From the NCBI GenBank assembly GCA_900548515.1, contig URKU01000035.1:1-18010 (forward strand): a stretch of DNA of 18,010 nt. Direction: 5' to 3'. A program made the translations under genes and the position numbers. Under the pieces are notes generated by a model, which was given only the letters and a program-made list of their open reading frames with translations, was not told the origin of the DNA and searched no databases. The DNA comes from an uncultured Collinsella sp. Its GTDB lineage: Bacteria > Actinomycetota > Coriobacteriia > Coriobacteriales > Coriobacteriaceae. Shown piece by piece: positions 6,764 through 14,804 of the stretch (position 1 is the first letter of the stretch; the number at the start of each line of letters is the position of its first letter).

Positions 6764-6773
6764 TGGTTACTCC

Positions 6774-7691
6774 TTAGTTGGACTCGCCCACCAGGGCGCG
6801 GCAGAAATCTTTGGCGTTAAACTCCTGCAGGTCATCGACCTGCTCCCCCACGCCGATGCGAAGGATCGGGAGCTTGAGCTTCTCGGCCACGGCCATGGCG
6901 ATACCGCCCTTAGCCGTGCCATCGAGCTTAGTCATGATAATACCGTCCAGGCCCAGCGCCTCGTTAAACTCGAGCGCCTGGTTCAGACCGTTCTGACCAG
7001 TGGCGGCATCGATCACAAGCACGACCGAGACCGGCATGGGACCGGCGGCCATATTGGCGGCGCGCTTACGGGTCACATTGACCACCTTGGCGAGCTCGCG
7101 CATGAGCTCGGGACTCGTGTGCAGACGGCCGGCGGTATCGATGAGCACCAGGTCGCTGCCGCGTTTATCGGCCTCGTCGAGCACGTCATAGCACACGCTC
7201 GCCGGATCGGAGCCGCGGTCACGCTTGATAACCGGTACGCCGGCACGCTGGCCCCACACATCGAGCTGCTCGATGGCGGCGGCGCGGAAGGTGTCGGCCG
7301 AACCGATCACCACGTTCTTGCCGCGGGCGGCCATGGCACTCGCAATCTTGCCGACCGTGGTGGTCTTGCCGGCGCCGTTGATACCGACAAACAGCACGCA
7401 GCTCGGCGTATCGGAAAACGGGTCGCGCTCAACAGGCACAAAATGGCCCTCGAGCTGCTCGGCCAGGGCGCGGCGAAGCTGCGGGGCGGTTTTGAGGTTC
7501 TTCTTGGCAGCGGCGTCGCGCAGGTCATCGGAGACCTGAATGGCGACCTCGGCACCCATGTCACCCATGACGAGGGTGTCCTCTAGGTCCTCCCAAAAAT
7601 CCTCGTCGACCTCACCGCCAAAGTAAAAGACCTCGTTGAGGGCCTCGCGGCTGCGCTCAAGTCCGCGCGAGAGTGCGTCAAAGAATCCCAT
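6774..7691 (-). CDS. ftsY: SRP receptor GTPase FtsY
   Basis: FtsY is the membrane-associated receptor that forms the twin GTPase complex with Ffh. At 305 residues it is a compact NG form without the long acidic A domain found in E. coli. GTPase motifs are GINGAGKT (103-110), SADTFRAAAIEQL (131-143), DTAGRLH (185-191) and TKLDGTAKGG (254-263). Its N-terminus, MGFFDALSRGLERSREALNEVF, can form an amphipathic helix, the usual lipid-contacting element of short FtsY proteins. The ATG shares one base with the smc stop (TAATG), so ribosomes leaving smc may restart here. ffh follows directly. Confidence 0.97.
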   Translation of the reverse strand: MGFFDALSRGLERSREALNEVFYFGGEVDEDFWEDLEDTLVMGDMGAEVAIQVSDDLRDAAAKKNLKTAPQLRRALAEQLEGHFVPVERDPFSDTPSCVLFVGINGAGKTTTVGKIASAMAARGKNVVIGSADTFRAAAIEQLDVWGQRAGVPVIKRDRGSDPASVCYDVLDEADKRGSDLVLIDTAGRLHTSPELMRELAKVVNVTRKRAANMAAGPMPVSVVLVIDAATGQNGLNQALEFNEALGLDGIIMTKLDGTAKGGIAMAVAEKLKLPILRIGVGEQVDDLQEFNAKDFCRALVGESN

Positions 7692-10600
7692 TATGCATTC
7701 ACGACCTTTCCGGTTTCGCGATCGAGTTTTTGCGAGACGACGCGACTGACGCCGTCGGCTTGCATCGAGACGCCGTAGAGGACGTCAGCATCCTCCATAG
7801 TACGGCGCTGATGCGAGATTACCAAGAGCTGCGTATCGGAGCGCAGCACATCGAGGGCGCCGATGAGCTTGGACAGGTTGGCGTCGTCGAGCGCCGCCTC
7901 GACCTCGTCCAGCACATAGAACGGCACCGTGCGCGTACGATACACGGCAAAGAGCAGGGCGAGCGCCGTCAGGCTCTTCTCGCCGCCCGACATGAGCATC
8001 ATCTTGGTGATGCGCTTGCCGCGCGGCTGCGCCACGACCTCAATGCCCGTCTCTGCCGGATGATCGGGATCGGTCATCTCAAGGTGAGCCTGGCCGCCCG
8101 GGAAGAGCATGGCGAAGATCTCGCGGAAATTCGCATCAACCTTCTCAAACGTCAGCAGGAACGCCTTGCGCATCTTGCGGTCGATGGCCACGGTGATCTT
8201 GGTGAGAGCCTTGCGCGCGCTCTCCAGATCGGCAAGTTGCTCCTCGATGTGGTCGGCGCGGCGCTTGAGTTGCTCGTACTCCTCCATGGCGACCTGGTTC
8301 ACGGGGCCCAGGTTGTTGATCTGGCGCACGAGCTGGTTGAGCTCGCGTTCGGCGGCGTCGCGGTCGGTGGGCGCCGGCAGCATGAGCGCTTCCTCGAGCA
8401 CCGTGGTGCCATCGGCGGTGATGGCCTTGATGGCAGCCTCGACCTGAACCTCGAGCTTGCCGCGTGCGACCTTGAACTCGTTTTGCGTCGCCGTGGCAGC
8501 ATCGACCCGCTCCTTGGCGTGGGCGACCTCGGTCTTGGCGTCCTCGATGGTCTTCTTGAGCGAGGCCGAGTCCGCCTCCTCGAGCGAGGCCTGATCGCGC
8601 AGGCGCGCAGCCCAGTCCGAGGCGCGCTCCAACAGGGCAGAATAGCGCTCGTGCATGGGGTCGACGCGAAGGCGCAGCAGCTCAAGCGAGCGCGAGGCCT
8701 GGCGCGTCCCGCGGATACGGCGGTCGATGCCCTCCAGGCGATGCTCAAGATCGGGCACACGGCCCTTCAGCGAACGCAGACGCTCGCTCGTCTGAGCCAG
8801 GCGCACCTTAGCGTCGGCGAGCTTACCGGCGGCCTCGGAGTCGTAGCGACGCACACGATCGAGCTCGTCGTTGGCCTCGGCAATCTGCAAGCCTAAGTCG
8901 CTCGCCTGCGCACGGGCCTCGTCACGCGAACGAGTGAGCTCGTCCACGCGCGGACGTGCGGCACGAACGGCCTCTGCGGCCTGCTCGCGGCGCTTGGAAA
9001 TGCGCACGCGCTCGACCTCGGCATTGTTGGCACTCTGCTCCAGGCGGCCGATCTCGGACAGCAGGGAGCGACGCTCGCCCTCAAGGCGGGCGATCTCGCC
9101 GGCAGCATCGCCCTCGGCAGCACGGGCCTCCTCGACGGCAGCGTTGGCCTCGACGACCTGATCCGAAACATGCTCAAACACGGTAGCAAGATCGGGCTCC
9201 AGGCCTTCCAGCTCGCGGATACGACGCTTGCGCTCCAGAGCGCCCGAAGCCTCGCCGGCATCGACCCCCACGCGAACCAGGCCGCCGCAGGCAACGCGGG
9301 CACCATCGGGCGTCACGTAGGTCACACCGTCAACGACGGGCGCGGCCAGGGCGGCAGAAAGGTCATCGACCGCGTAATAGCCGCCGAGCAATGCCTCGAC
9401 GACCGGACCGTATCCCGCACGCACGGACAGGCAATCAACAAGACGGGTACCGGCGGCACCCTCGGCAGCCGCAGAGCCGCTCACGCTGCGCGCCACCAGC
9501 AGCGCCTCGCCCGAGGCCTTCTTCTGGTCCAGCGCAGCGCGACCGGCGCGCTCAAGTGCGGCAGCGTTATCGAACAACAGGGCATCGATATCGCCGGCGA
9601 GCAGCTGCTCAACCAGGCCCTCAAGCTCACGAGGTGCCTCGAGCACATCGCCCAGACGACCCGAGACATCGTCGCCCAGCGCGCCCACCAGACGGCTTAC
9701 GAGCGGCGAGCTGTCGGCCATGCGAGCATCAAGCTTCTTTTGGCTGGCAAGCTCCGAGCGCACCTCGGACAGCTTGTTGCGTGCCTCGCCCTCGCGGGCA
9801 CGCAGGTCCTTGAGGGCAGCCCGTGCCGTCTCGGTGGCCTCGCGCGCATCGCTCTGGGCCTGACGAGCCGCCTCAAGGGCGCTCTCAAGCTCCTCAGCAC
9901 GGTCGCGGCGGCTATCAAGCGATGCCGTGACCTCCTCGAGCTGTTCATCGATCTGCTCCAGGCGCGAGGCATACATGTTGTCCTCGACCTCGGCGTTGCT
10001 CAGCGAGTCCTTCACCTTGGCGAGCTCGAGCGCAGCATTATCGGCAACGCGCTGCACATCGCGCTGTTCGCGCGTGAGCTGCGAAATCTGATTGTCGAGC
10101 GCAACGCGACGCTCGTGGAGCTCGGCAGCGGCAGGACCAGCGGCGTCAACGTCCTCCTGGGCCTGCATATGCGCGCCGGTCACTTCCTCGAGCTGAGCAC
10201 GTGCGTCCTCGAGCTCCTCAACCACGCGACGGCGCTGATGCTCGGAGCTCGAGATCTGGCCACGCATGTCGGACAGGCGCGACACCATGTTATGGCCCTT
10301 TTCCTCGAGCAGGCGCATATCGGAGTTAATGCGACCGACCACGTCTTGCATATGACGGCGCTGCTCGCCCAAGTCGCCCACAAACAGGCCCTTTTCCTCG
10401 AGCATAACTTGGAGCTTCTCGAGCTCGCGCTCCTTTTCACCCAAGCGGTATTGCGCGAGCTCAAGCTCGGCAGCGCCCTCCTTGGAGCGGCTCTCCAGGT
10501 CGTTCCACTGCGATTGCAGTGAACGCAGCTCATCGACGGCCAGCATCTGCGTAAGCTCGTTCGCGCGCGAGGACAGCTCTTTGTACTTGCGCGCGCGATC

Positions 10601-11227
10601 GACCTGACGCTCCAGCGGCCGCAGCTGACGGGCGATTTCCTTATTGATATCGCGGGCACGGGTCAGGTGCTCGTCCATCGACTTGATCTTCTTAAGCGCA
10701 CGTTCCTTGCGACGCTTGTGTTTGGAGATGCCGGCGGCCTCCTCAATGAGGGCACGGCGCTCCTCGGGGCGGCTCTGCAAAATGGCATCGAGCTTGCCCT
10801 GGCTGATGATGGAATGCGTATCCTTGCCCAGTCCCGAATCGTGCAGGATATCCTGGATGTCCATCAGGCGGCACGGGCTCGAATTGATGAGGTACTCACT
10901 CTCACCCGAACGATACATGCGGCGGGTGATGGCCACCTCGTCAAAGTCGACGGGCAGCATATGGTCCGAATTGTCGAGAACCAGCGTGACCTCGGCCACG
11001 CCTACCGGCTTGCGCGCCGACGAGCCCGAGAAGATGACGTCTTCCATGGCCTGGCCGCGCAGCTGCTTGGCGCTCTGCTCGCCCAGAACCCACAGAATCG
11101 AGTCGGAGATGTTCGATTTTCCCGAGCCGTTGGGACCGACGATGACGGTCAGGCCCGGCTCAAACGTCATATGGGCGCGGTCGGCAAACGACTTGAACCC
11201 TTTGAGCGTGAGGGACTTGAGATACAC
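7691..11227 (-). CDS. smc: Chromosome condensation protein SMC
   Basis: SMC forms V-shaped dimers that, with ScpA and ScpB, organise and help segregate the chromosome. The 1178-residue length is typical. The N-terminal head has FKSFADR and Walker A GPNGSGKS (31-38). Long coiled coils run from about 160 to 500 and 660 to 1000, separated by a Gly-rich hinge (about 500-650, with LVGALGDDVSGRLGDVLEAP and GYGPVVEALLGG). The C-terminal head has the signature SGGEKSL (1080-1086) and Walker B region YVLDEVEAALDD (1104-1115). Translation starts at GTG (11227) with GAGG four bases upstream, ten bases after the rnc stop. scpA and scpB are not in the window. The several long opposite-strand open frames here are antisense shadows of the coiled-coil codons. 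Confidence 0.97.
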   Translation of the reverse strand: MYLKSLTLKGFKSFADRAHMTFEPGLTVIVGPNGSGKSNISDSILWVLGEQSAKQLRGQAMEDVIFSGSSARKPVGVAEVTLVLDNSDHMLPVDFDEVAITRRMYRSGESEYLINSSPCRLMDIQDILHDSGLGKDTHSIISQGKLDAILQSRPEERRALIEEAAGISKHKRRKERALKKIKSMDEHLTRARDINKEIARQLRPLERQVDRARKYKELSSRANELTQMLAVDELRSLQSQWNDLESRSKEGAAELELAQYRLGEKERELEKLQVMLEEKGLFVGDLGEQRRHMQDVVGRINSDMRLLEEKGHNMVSRLSDMRGQISSSEHQRRRVVEELEDARAQLEEVTGAHMQAQEDVDAAGPAAAELHERRVALDNQISQLTREQRDVQRVADNAALELAKVKDSLSNAEVEDNMYASRLEQIDEQLEEVTASLDSRRDRAEELESALEAARQAQSDAREATETARAALKDLRAREGEARNKLSEVRSELASQKKLDARMADSSPLVSRLVGALGDDVSGRLGDVLEAPRELEGLVEQLLAGDIDALLFDNAAALERAGRAALDQKKASGEALLVARSVSGSAAAEGAAGTRLVDCLSVRAGYGPVVEALLGGYYAVDDLSAALAAPVVDGVTYVTPDGARVACGGLVRVGVDAGEASGALERKRRIRELEGLEPDLATVFEHVSDQVVEANAAVEEARAAEGDAAGEIARLEGERRSLLSEIGRLEQSANNAEVERVRISKRREQAAEAVRAARPRVDELTRSRDEARAQASDLGLQIAEANDELDRVRRYDSEAAGKLADAKVRLAQTSERLRSLKGRVPDLEHRLEGIDRRIRGTRQASRSLELLRLRVDPMHERYSALLERASDWAARLRDQASLEEADSASLKKTIEDAKTEVAHAKERVDAATATQNEFKVARGKLEVQVEAAIKAITADGTTVLEEALMLPAPTDRDAAERELNQLVRQINNLGPVNQVAMEEYEQLKRRADHIEEQLADLESARKALTKITVAIDRKMRKAFLLTFEKVDANFREIFAMLFPGGQAHLEMTDPDHPAETGIEVVAQPRGKRITKMMLMSGGEKSLTALALLFAVYRTRTVPFYVLDEVEAALDDANLSKLIGALDVLRSDTQLLVISHQRRTMEDADVLYGVSMQADGVSRVVSQKLDRETGKVVNA

Positions 11228-11237
11228 GGTTCCTCGC

Positions 11238-11963
11238 TTAAACAGGCTTCTTGTTCAGAATCACGCCGTTGGTGGTGTAGCCCATGCGGTCGAGCGCCTC
11301 GAGTGCAGCGGCTCCCTCGGCTTCCTTCTTGGAGGAACCGGTACCGCGGCCCTGGCGGATGCCGTCGATGAGCACCACAGCGGTAAAGGTGGGCGCATGC
11401 GCGGGGCCCTCGGAGCCAACCAGCTTATACGCGGGAGGCTCGTGGCCGTCGGCCTGCACGCACTCCTGCAAAAACGACTTGGGGTTCGCGGGGTGCTCGG
11501 CACGCTCGGAGGCCAGGTGCGGCTTAAGCGTGCGGTGGATGAACTCCGCCGCAGCGTCCCAGCCGGCATCCAGGTACAGGGCGCCCACGAGTGACTCGTA
11601 GACGTTCTCGAGCGCCGAATGCAGGCCGCGCGCGCCCGTGCCGGTCTCGGAGGCACCAAAGATGATGATATCGTCGATGCCCAGCTCATGGGACACCTCG
11701 GACAGCGTGGCACCCGAGACGAGCGACACCTTCAGTCGCGTAAGCTTGCCCTCGTCAAACTCCGGATAGGACTCAAAGAGCGAACGGGCAACCACGGCGC
11801 CCAAAATCGAATCGCCCAAAAACTCAAGGCGCTCATAGCTCGCCGAGACGGGCTGACCTTCCACGGCAGAAGGGTGCGTGAGCGCCGCGCGCAGCAGCAC
11901 CTTGTTATTGAACTCGTGGCCCAGGATTTCCTGGGCGCGCGCGAGTCGTTGAGATAAAGCCAA
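11238..11963 (-). CDS. rnc: Ribonuclease III
   Basis: RNase III cleaves double-stranded RNA, notably the stems that release 16S and 23S rRNA precursors, and various mRNAs. The 241-residue protein has the catalytic domain with signature ERLEFLGDSIL (44-54) and a C-terminal double-stranded RNA-binding domain (about 162-229: NPKSFLQECVQ..., GIGxGxGSSKKEAEGAAALEAL-type end). The position equal to E. coli Asp114 is Asn120 (LENVYE), while the neighbouring catalytic Glu is kept as Glu123. It starts at TTG (11963), preceded by AAGGAGG, which is encoded in the final Lys-Glu-Ala codons of acpP. The start follows the acpP stop by three bases, so expression is probably coupled. Confidence 0.96.
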   Translation of the reverse strand: MALSQRLARAQEILGHEFNNKVLLRAALTHPSAVEGQPVSASYERLEFLGDSILGAVVARSLFESYPEFDEGKLTRLKVSLVSGATLSEVSHELGIDDIIIFGASETGTGARGLHSALENVYESLVGALYLDAGWDAAAEFIHRTLKPHLASERAEHPANPKSFLQECVQADGHEPPAYKLVGSEGPAHAPTFTAVVLIDGIRQGRGTGSSKKEAEGAAALEALDRMGYTTNGVILNKKPV

Positions 11964-11966
11964 GAC

Positions 11967-12209
11967 TTAGGCCTCCTTGGCGTTTTCAATAGCGTCGACA
12001 GCGTCGGCGACAGAGTTGAGCGACAGCAGGGTCTCGTCATCGATCTCGAGGTCGAACTCGTCTTCGATGGCCGTCACCAGCTGCAGACGCTCGAGCGAAT
12101 CGGCATCGAGATCGTCAAAGGTAGTCTCGTCGCTAATGTCGGCGACATCGACGCCCAGAACGTCAGCGGCAACTTCGGCGATCTTATCGAAGATTTCGGA
12201 GCGGTCCAT
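11967..12209 (-). CDS. acpP: Acyl carrier protein
   Basis: The 80-residue acidic protein carries growing acyl chains on a phosphopantetheine arm during type II fatty acid synthesis and donates acyl groups to PlsX-type enzymes. The attachment Ser38 lies in the DSL motif (DADSLERLQL), followed by the acidic recognition helix AIEDEFDLEIDDE. Its start is ATG at 12209 with GAGGAAG a few bases upstream. It lies between plsX and rnc, an order known from many bacteria, but without the fabHDG genes that sit between plsX and acpP in E. coli. The last codons double as the ribosome binding site of rnc. Confidence 0.97.
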   Translation of the reverse strand: MDRSEIFDKIAEVAADVLGVDVADISDETTFDDLDADSLERLQLVTAIEDEFDLEIDDETLLSLNSVADAVDAIENAKEA

Positions 12210-12245
12210 AGCGCTTCCTCTCGTATTGCGTGAACATCAACGCGC

Positions 12246-12286
12246 TGGCGCCGCAAACGCAGCGCCAAGACACGGTTTTGATTCTA
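12246..12286 (-). promoter_or_regulatory. Possible acpP promoter and leader hairpin
   Basis: In the 124-bp plsX-acpP gap the - strand carries TAGAAT (12281-12286), a five-of-six -10 match about 72 bp before the acpP ATG, with no convincing -35. Downstream of it, TGGCGC/GCGCCA arms (12246-12251 and 12262-12267) could fold a leader hairpin. This may give acpP-rnc-smc a second promoter. It is a pattern match only. Confidence 0.3.
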
Positions 12287-12333
12287 CCCCACGACGAAGG
12301 CCGCGAGGCACATAACAGCGCTCTAACTCGCTC

Positions 12334-13353
12334 CTACAAAACGATGCCGTCCATAGAGTTGGCGACGTTCTCGACCAGCCCGGCGCGCACGGCCTCCGCC
12401 GCGGCGAGCGTACCGTTTTTGACGGCCTCGACCGAGGTGGCACCGTGGCCGATCAGGACCACGCCGCGCAGGCCCAGCAGAATGGCACCACCCTTGGCGT
12501 CGCCCGAGAGCTTTGCCTTGATCTCGCGCATCTGCTTTTTTATGAGCAGTGCAGCGATCTTGGTGCCCAGCGAAGCCATAAAGGCACCCTTGAGCTCTTG
12601 CAGCAAAAACTTAGCGGCGCCCTCGGTTGCCTTGAGCGCGATGTTGCCCGACATGCCATCGGCAACGACGACGTCAAAGTTACCCGAGGTCAGGTCGGTA
12701 CCCTCGCAGTTGCCCACAAAGCCGGGAACGGCGGCCTTCATGGCAGGGAAGCACGCCTTGGTAAAGTTGGAGCCCTTCTCATCCTCGGTGCCGTTGCCGA
12801 GCAGACCGACGCGAGGATGCTCAATGCCCAAGACGACGCGCGCATAGGCGCTACCCATCTGGGCAAAACGCACCATGTCGTCGACCTCGACATCGGGGTT
12901 GGCGCCCATGTCGCACAGGACCGTCAGGCCGCCGGCGCGGTTGGGCAGTGCATTGGTGAGGCACGGACGCACCGGCTGCTTCTTGCCCTCGGCCTGATAC
13001 CTAAATGGCGTCACGTAGGCGGTAGCGGCAGCGGTCATGGCGCCAGTGGAGCCGGCAGAGAAGAACGCATCCGCGTTACCCTTCTTGATAGCACGGCAGG
13101 CAAGCACAATCGAGGATTTGCGCTTGGTCATCACGGCTCGAATGGGATCATCATCCATGGCGATGACATCGGGCGCCTCCAAGGCCTCGACGCGAGCGTG
13201 AGCCGCGGCAAAGGGGTTCACGATCTCTGCAGGACCGACGGCCAGGACCTCGATATCGGGATCCGCCGCAAGCGCCGCCTCGATACCGTCGAGGACAACC
13301 TGAGGCTTCTCGTCTCCGCCCACAACGTCTACACAAACGCGAACGTTACTCAT
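12334..13353 (-). CDS. plsX: Phosphate acyltransferase PlsX
   Basis: PlsX makes acyl-phosphate from acyl-ACP, the acyl donor for PlsY in the first step of phospholipid synthesis; it is a peripheral membrane enzyme. The protein has 339 residues. Family features are the N-terminal CVDVVGGDEKP (where DAMGGD is usual), FFSAGSTGAMTAAA, VLCDMGANPDVEVDDMVRFAQMG, VGLLGNGTEDEKGS, FVGNCEGTDLTSGNFDVVVADGMSGNIALKATEG and GGAILLGLRGVVLIGHGATS. The ATG at 13353 has AAGGAG seven bases upstream; the ATG at 13359 would be too close to it. The gene lies downstream of rpmF, after a terminator-like hairpin, and upstream of acpP, whose product supplies its substrate. Confidence 0.96.
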   Translation of the reverse strand: MSNVRVCVDVVGGDEKPQVVLDGIEAALAADPDIEVLAVGPAEIVNPFAAAHARVEALEAPDVIAMDDDPIRAVMTKRKSSIVLACRAIKKGNADAFFSAGSTGAMTAAATAYVTPFRYQAEGKKQPVRPCLTNALPNRAGGLTVLCDMGANPDVEVDDMVRFAQMGSAYARVVLGIEHPRVGLLGNGTEDEKGSNFTKACFPAMKAAVPGFVGNCEGTDLTSGNFDVVVADGMSGNIALKATEGAAKFLLQELKGAFMASLGTKIAALLIKKQMREIKAKLSGDAKGGAILLGLRGVVLIGHGATSVEAVKNGTLAAAEAVRAGLVENVANSMDGIVL

Positions 13354-13370
13354 ATACATGCTCCTTATAC

Positions 13371-13400
13371 AAAAATGGCCGACTCATTGAGCCGGCCATT
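13371..13400 (-). terminator. Terminator/attenuator between rpmF and plsX
   Basis: On the - strand AATGGCCG and CGGCCATT form an 8-bp perfect stem, extended by three pairs after one mismatch, and UUUUU follows at once. This is a classic factor-independent terminator. It ends just before the AAGGAG site of plsX, on the same strand, so incomplete termination or a control on read-through is implied. Confidence 0.75.
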
Positions 13401-13403
13401 GTG

Positions 13404-13417
13404 GTTCCAGTTGGAAC
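13404..13417. repeat. Small palindrome in the rpmF-plsX gap
   Basis: GTTCCAGTTGGAAC has 6-bp inverted arms around two central bases. It is close to the start of the rpmF-plsX terminator and could be a protein-binding site or part of a folded leader. It does not match an operator I know for fatty acid genes. Confidence 0.3.
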
Positions 13418-13440
13418 GGCATCGCATCCAGAGTATACAG

Positions 13441-13620
13441 TTACTCGGTAACGATAACCTCGCGGTCCTTGTAGAAACCGCAGCTGGGGCACACGTGGTG
13501 CGGGAGCTTGACAGCGCCGCAACGGGGGCACGTGGACTGAGCCGCAGCCGAGATCTTCATGTTGGCGGAACGGCGGGTGTGAGTGCGGATACGACCCTGC
13601 TTTTGTTTAGGTACGGGCAT
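13441..13620 (-). CDS. rpmF: 50S ribosomal protein L32
   Basis: This small gene encodes 59 residues: MPVPKQKQGRIRTHTRRS at the start, then CPRCG and CPSCG, and the end DREVIVTE. The four Cys form the zinc-ribbon found in zinc-binding L32 proteins. MPVPK...RRxxR is the standard N-terminus of bacterial L32. The ATG at 13620 has AAGGAAGG five bases upstream. It sits between yceD and plsX, the order seen in many bacteria, and is followed by a terminator-like hairpin that could separate its high output from plsX. Confidence 0.95.
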   Translation of the reverse strand: MPVPKQKQGRIRTHTRRSANMKISAAAQSTCPRCGAVKLPHHVCPSCGFYKDREVIVTE

Positions 13621-13684
13621 AGTGACCTTCCTTATGAACTATCCAGTGTGGCGATTACGCGCAAGTAGCGATACTACCACAGTT

Positions 13685-14239
13685 TTACTCGTCAAGCTTG
13701 AGATTCTTCAATGCTGCAAATGGATTTTCCGTGGCAGCGGCCCATTCGGCCTCTGCTTGAGCGGCGCAATCGCATTGCTCGACGTTGAGATTGATGCCGC
13801 AGGTGGGGCACAGGCCGCGGCAATCGGGCTTGCACAGGACAACGAACGGCGTGTCCATGACAACCGCGTCGTTGATGGGCTCGCCCAGATCGACGATGCG
13901 ATCCTCGCCCAGCAGCTCGTAGCCGTCTTCGTAGGCCTCGGGGTCCTCGGGCTCGTTAAAGAGATAGAATTCCTCAATCTCACCGGCGATATCAAACGAA
14001 GCGGGCTCCAGGCAACGGTCGCACTCACCGGTTGCGTGCGCGCGGACCATGCCCGTAAGCAGAGCACCGGTGCCGGCATTGGTAAAGACCACGTCGTAGT
14101 CAATGCCGTCCTGCAGCTGGTACTCCTTCTCGCCCACCGTATAGGTAGCGACATCGACCTTGCCGGTCAGCGGATACGAGTCTCCGGGAAACTCGAGCTG
14201 CTCGGAAAGATCGACGGTAACGTTCGGGAACTCAGCCAT
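13685..14239 (-). CDS. yceD: YceD/DUF177 family protein
   Basis: DUF177 proteins (E. coli YceD) are encoded next to rpmF in many bacteria, and a role in 23S rRNA or large-subunit assembly has been reported for relatives; the exact biochemistry is not settled. The 184-residue protein has the family Cys pattern: GECDRC (72-76) and CKPDCRGLCPTCGINLN (136-152), followed by CDC (156-158). These look like a metal (probably zinc) site. The middle is acidic (NEPEDPEAYEDG). The start is the ATG at 14239, which shares a base with the stop of the upstream coiled-coil gene (TAATG); a GTG at 14245 is an alternative. rpmF follows after 64 bp. Confidence 0.88.
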   Translation of the reverse strand: MAEFPNVTVDLSEQLEFPGDSYPLTGKVDVATYTVGEKEYQLQDGIDYDVVFTNAGTGALLTGMVRAHATGECDRCLEPASFDIAGEIEEFYLFNEPEDPEAYEDGYELLGEDRIVDLGEPINDAVVMDTPFVVLCKPDCRGLCPTCGINLNVEQCDCAAQAEAEWAAATENPFAALKNLKLDE

Positions 14240-14736
14240 TACCACTGACCATTCTGCTGGGCGGCACCCTCGTTAAGCTGCTGGCGACAACGGGTGACGG
14301 TGCCGGTCAGGCTCTTGAGGTTCTCCTCGAGGTGCGTAAAGACCTGCTCGGCGTAATCTTCGGCGGCATAGCGCGTCTCGCGCTCATACTGCTGGGCACG
14401 GTCGCGGATGTCGTCGGCCTGCTGCTGCGCTAAGCGGACGATCTCCTGCTCACCGGCAATGGTGAGGGCCTGCTGTTGAGCATCGGCGATGATGGAATCG
14501 GCCTGAGCGGCGGCGGAAGCCATAAGCTCCTCGCGCTCCTTGAGGATACGGCGGGACTTCTGCCATTCCTCGGGATAGCTCATGCGGATCTCGTCGAGGA
14601 TGTTAAAGAAGACGTCGGCGTCGATAACCTTCATCTGGGCGTTCTTGCCGAACGGCGTCTTAGCCTCTTCGATGAGCCCCTCGAGCTCGTCGACAAGACT
14701 CACGATCCTGTCGCCAGGAAAATTCTCGCCCGGCAT
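14239..14736 (-). CDS. SepIVA/DivIVA-like coiled-coil protein
   Basis: The protein has 165 residues and is mostly helical. It opens with RIVSLVDELEGLIEEAK, then VIDADVFFNILDEIRMSYPEEWQKSRRILKEREELM, then a long coiled coil with Ala/Gln-rich heptads (about 60-150). It resembles the small actinobacterial coiled-coil proteins such as mycobacterial SepIVA (Rv2927c), which also lies directly upstream of the DUF177 gene; that homologue acts at the division septum and in envelope growth. The same job here is inferred from resemblance and gene order. The chosen ATG (14736) has AAAGGAGA five bases upstream, better than the upstream ATGs at 14751 and 14760. No membrane segment is seen. Confidence 0.72.
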   Translation of the reverse strand: MPGENFPGDRIVSLVDELEGLIEEAKTPFGKNAQMKVIDADVFFNILDEIRMSYPEEWQKSRRILKEREELMASAAAQADSIIADAQQQALTIAGEQEIVRLAQQQADDIRDRAQQYERETRYAAEDYAEQVFTHLEENLKSLTGTVTRCRQQLNEGAAQQNGQW

Positions 14737-14804
14737 CCGGTCTCCTTTCATAGGTAACATATCATCGTGTTAGTTTACCACATGCCACCAGGCATTAAAA
14801 AACG

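Noticed and set aside
7673..10522. Long + strand open frames (407 and 450 codons) opposite smc
   Set aside because: They lie wholly antisense to a clear, full-length SMC. Their His/Leu/Arg-rich composition is what the complement of Glu/Ala/Arg-rich coiled-coil codons gives in GC-rich DNA, and no domain is recognisable.
14765..14804. Hairpin ATGCC-ACCA-GGCAT near a run of A/T between coaD and the SepIVA-like gene
   Set aside because: On the transcribed (-) strand the U-run comes before the stem rather than after it, and the stem is only five pairs, so it is not a convincing terminator.
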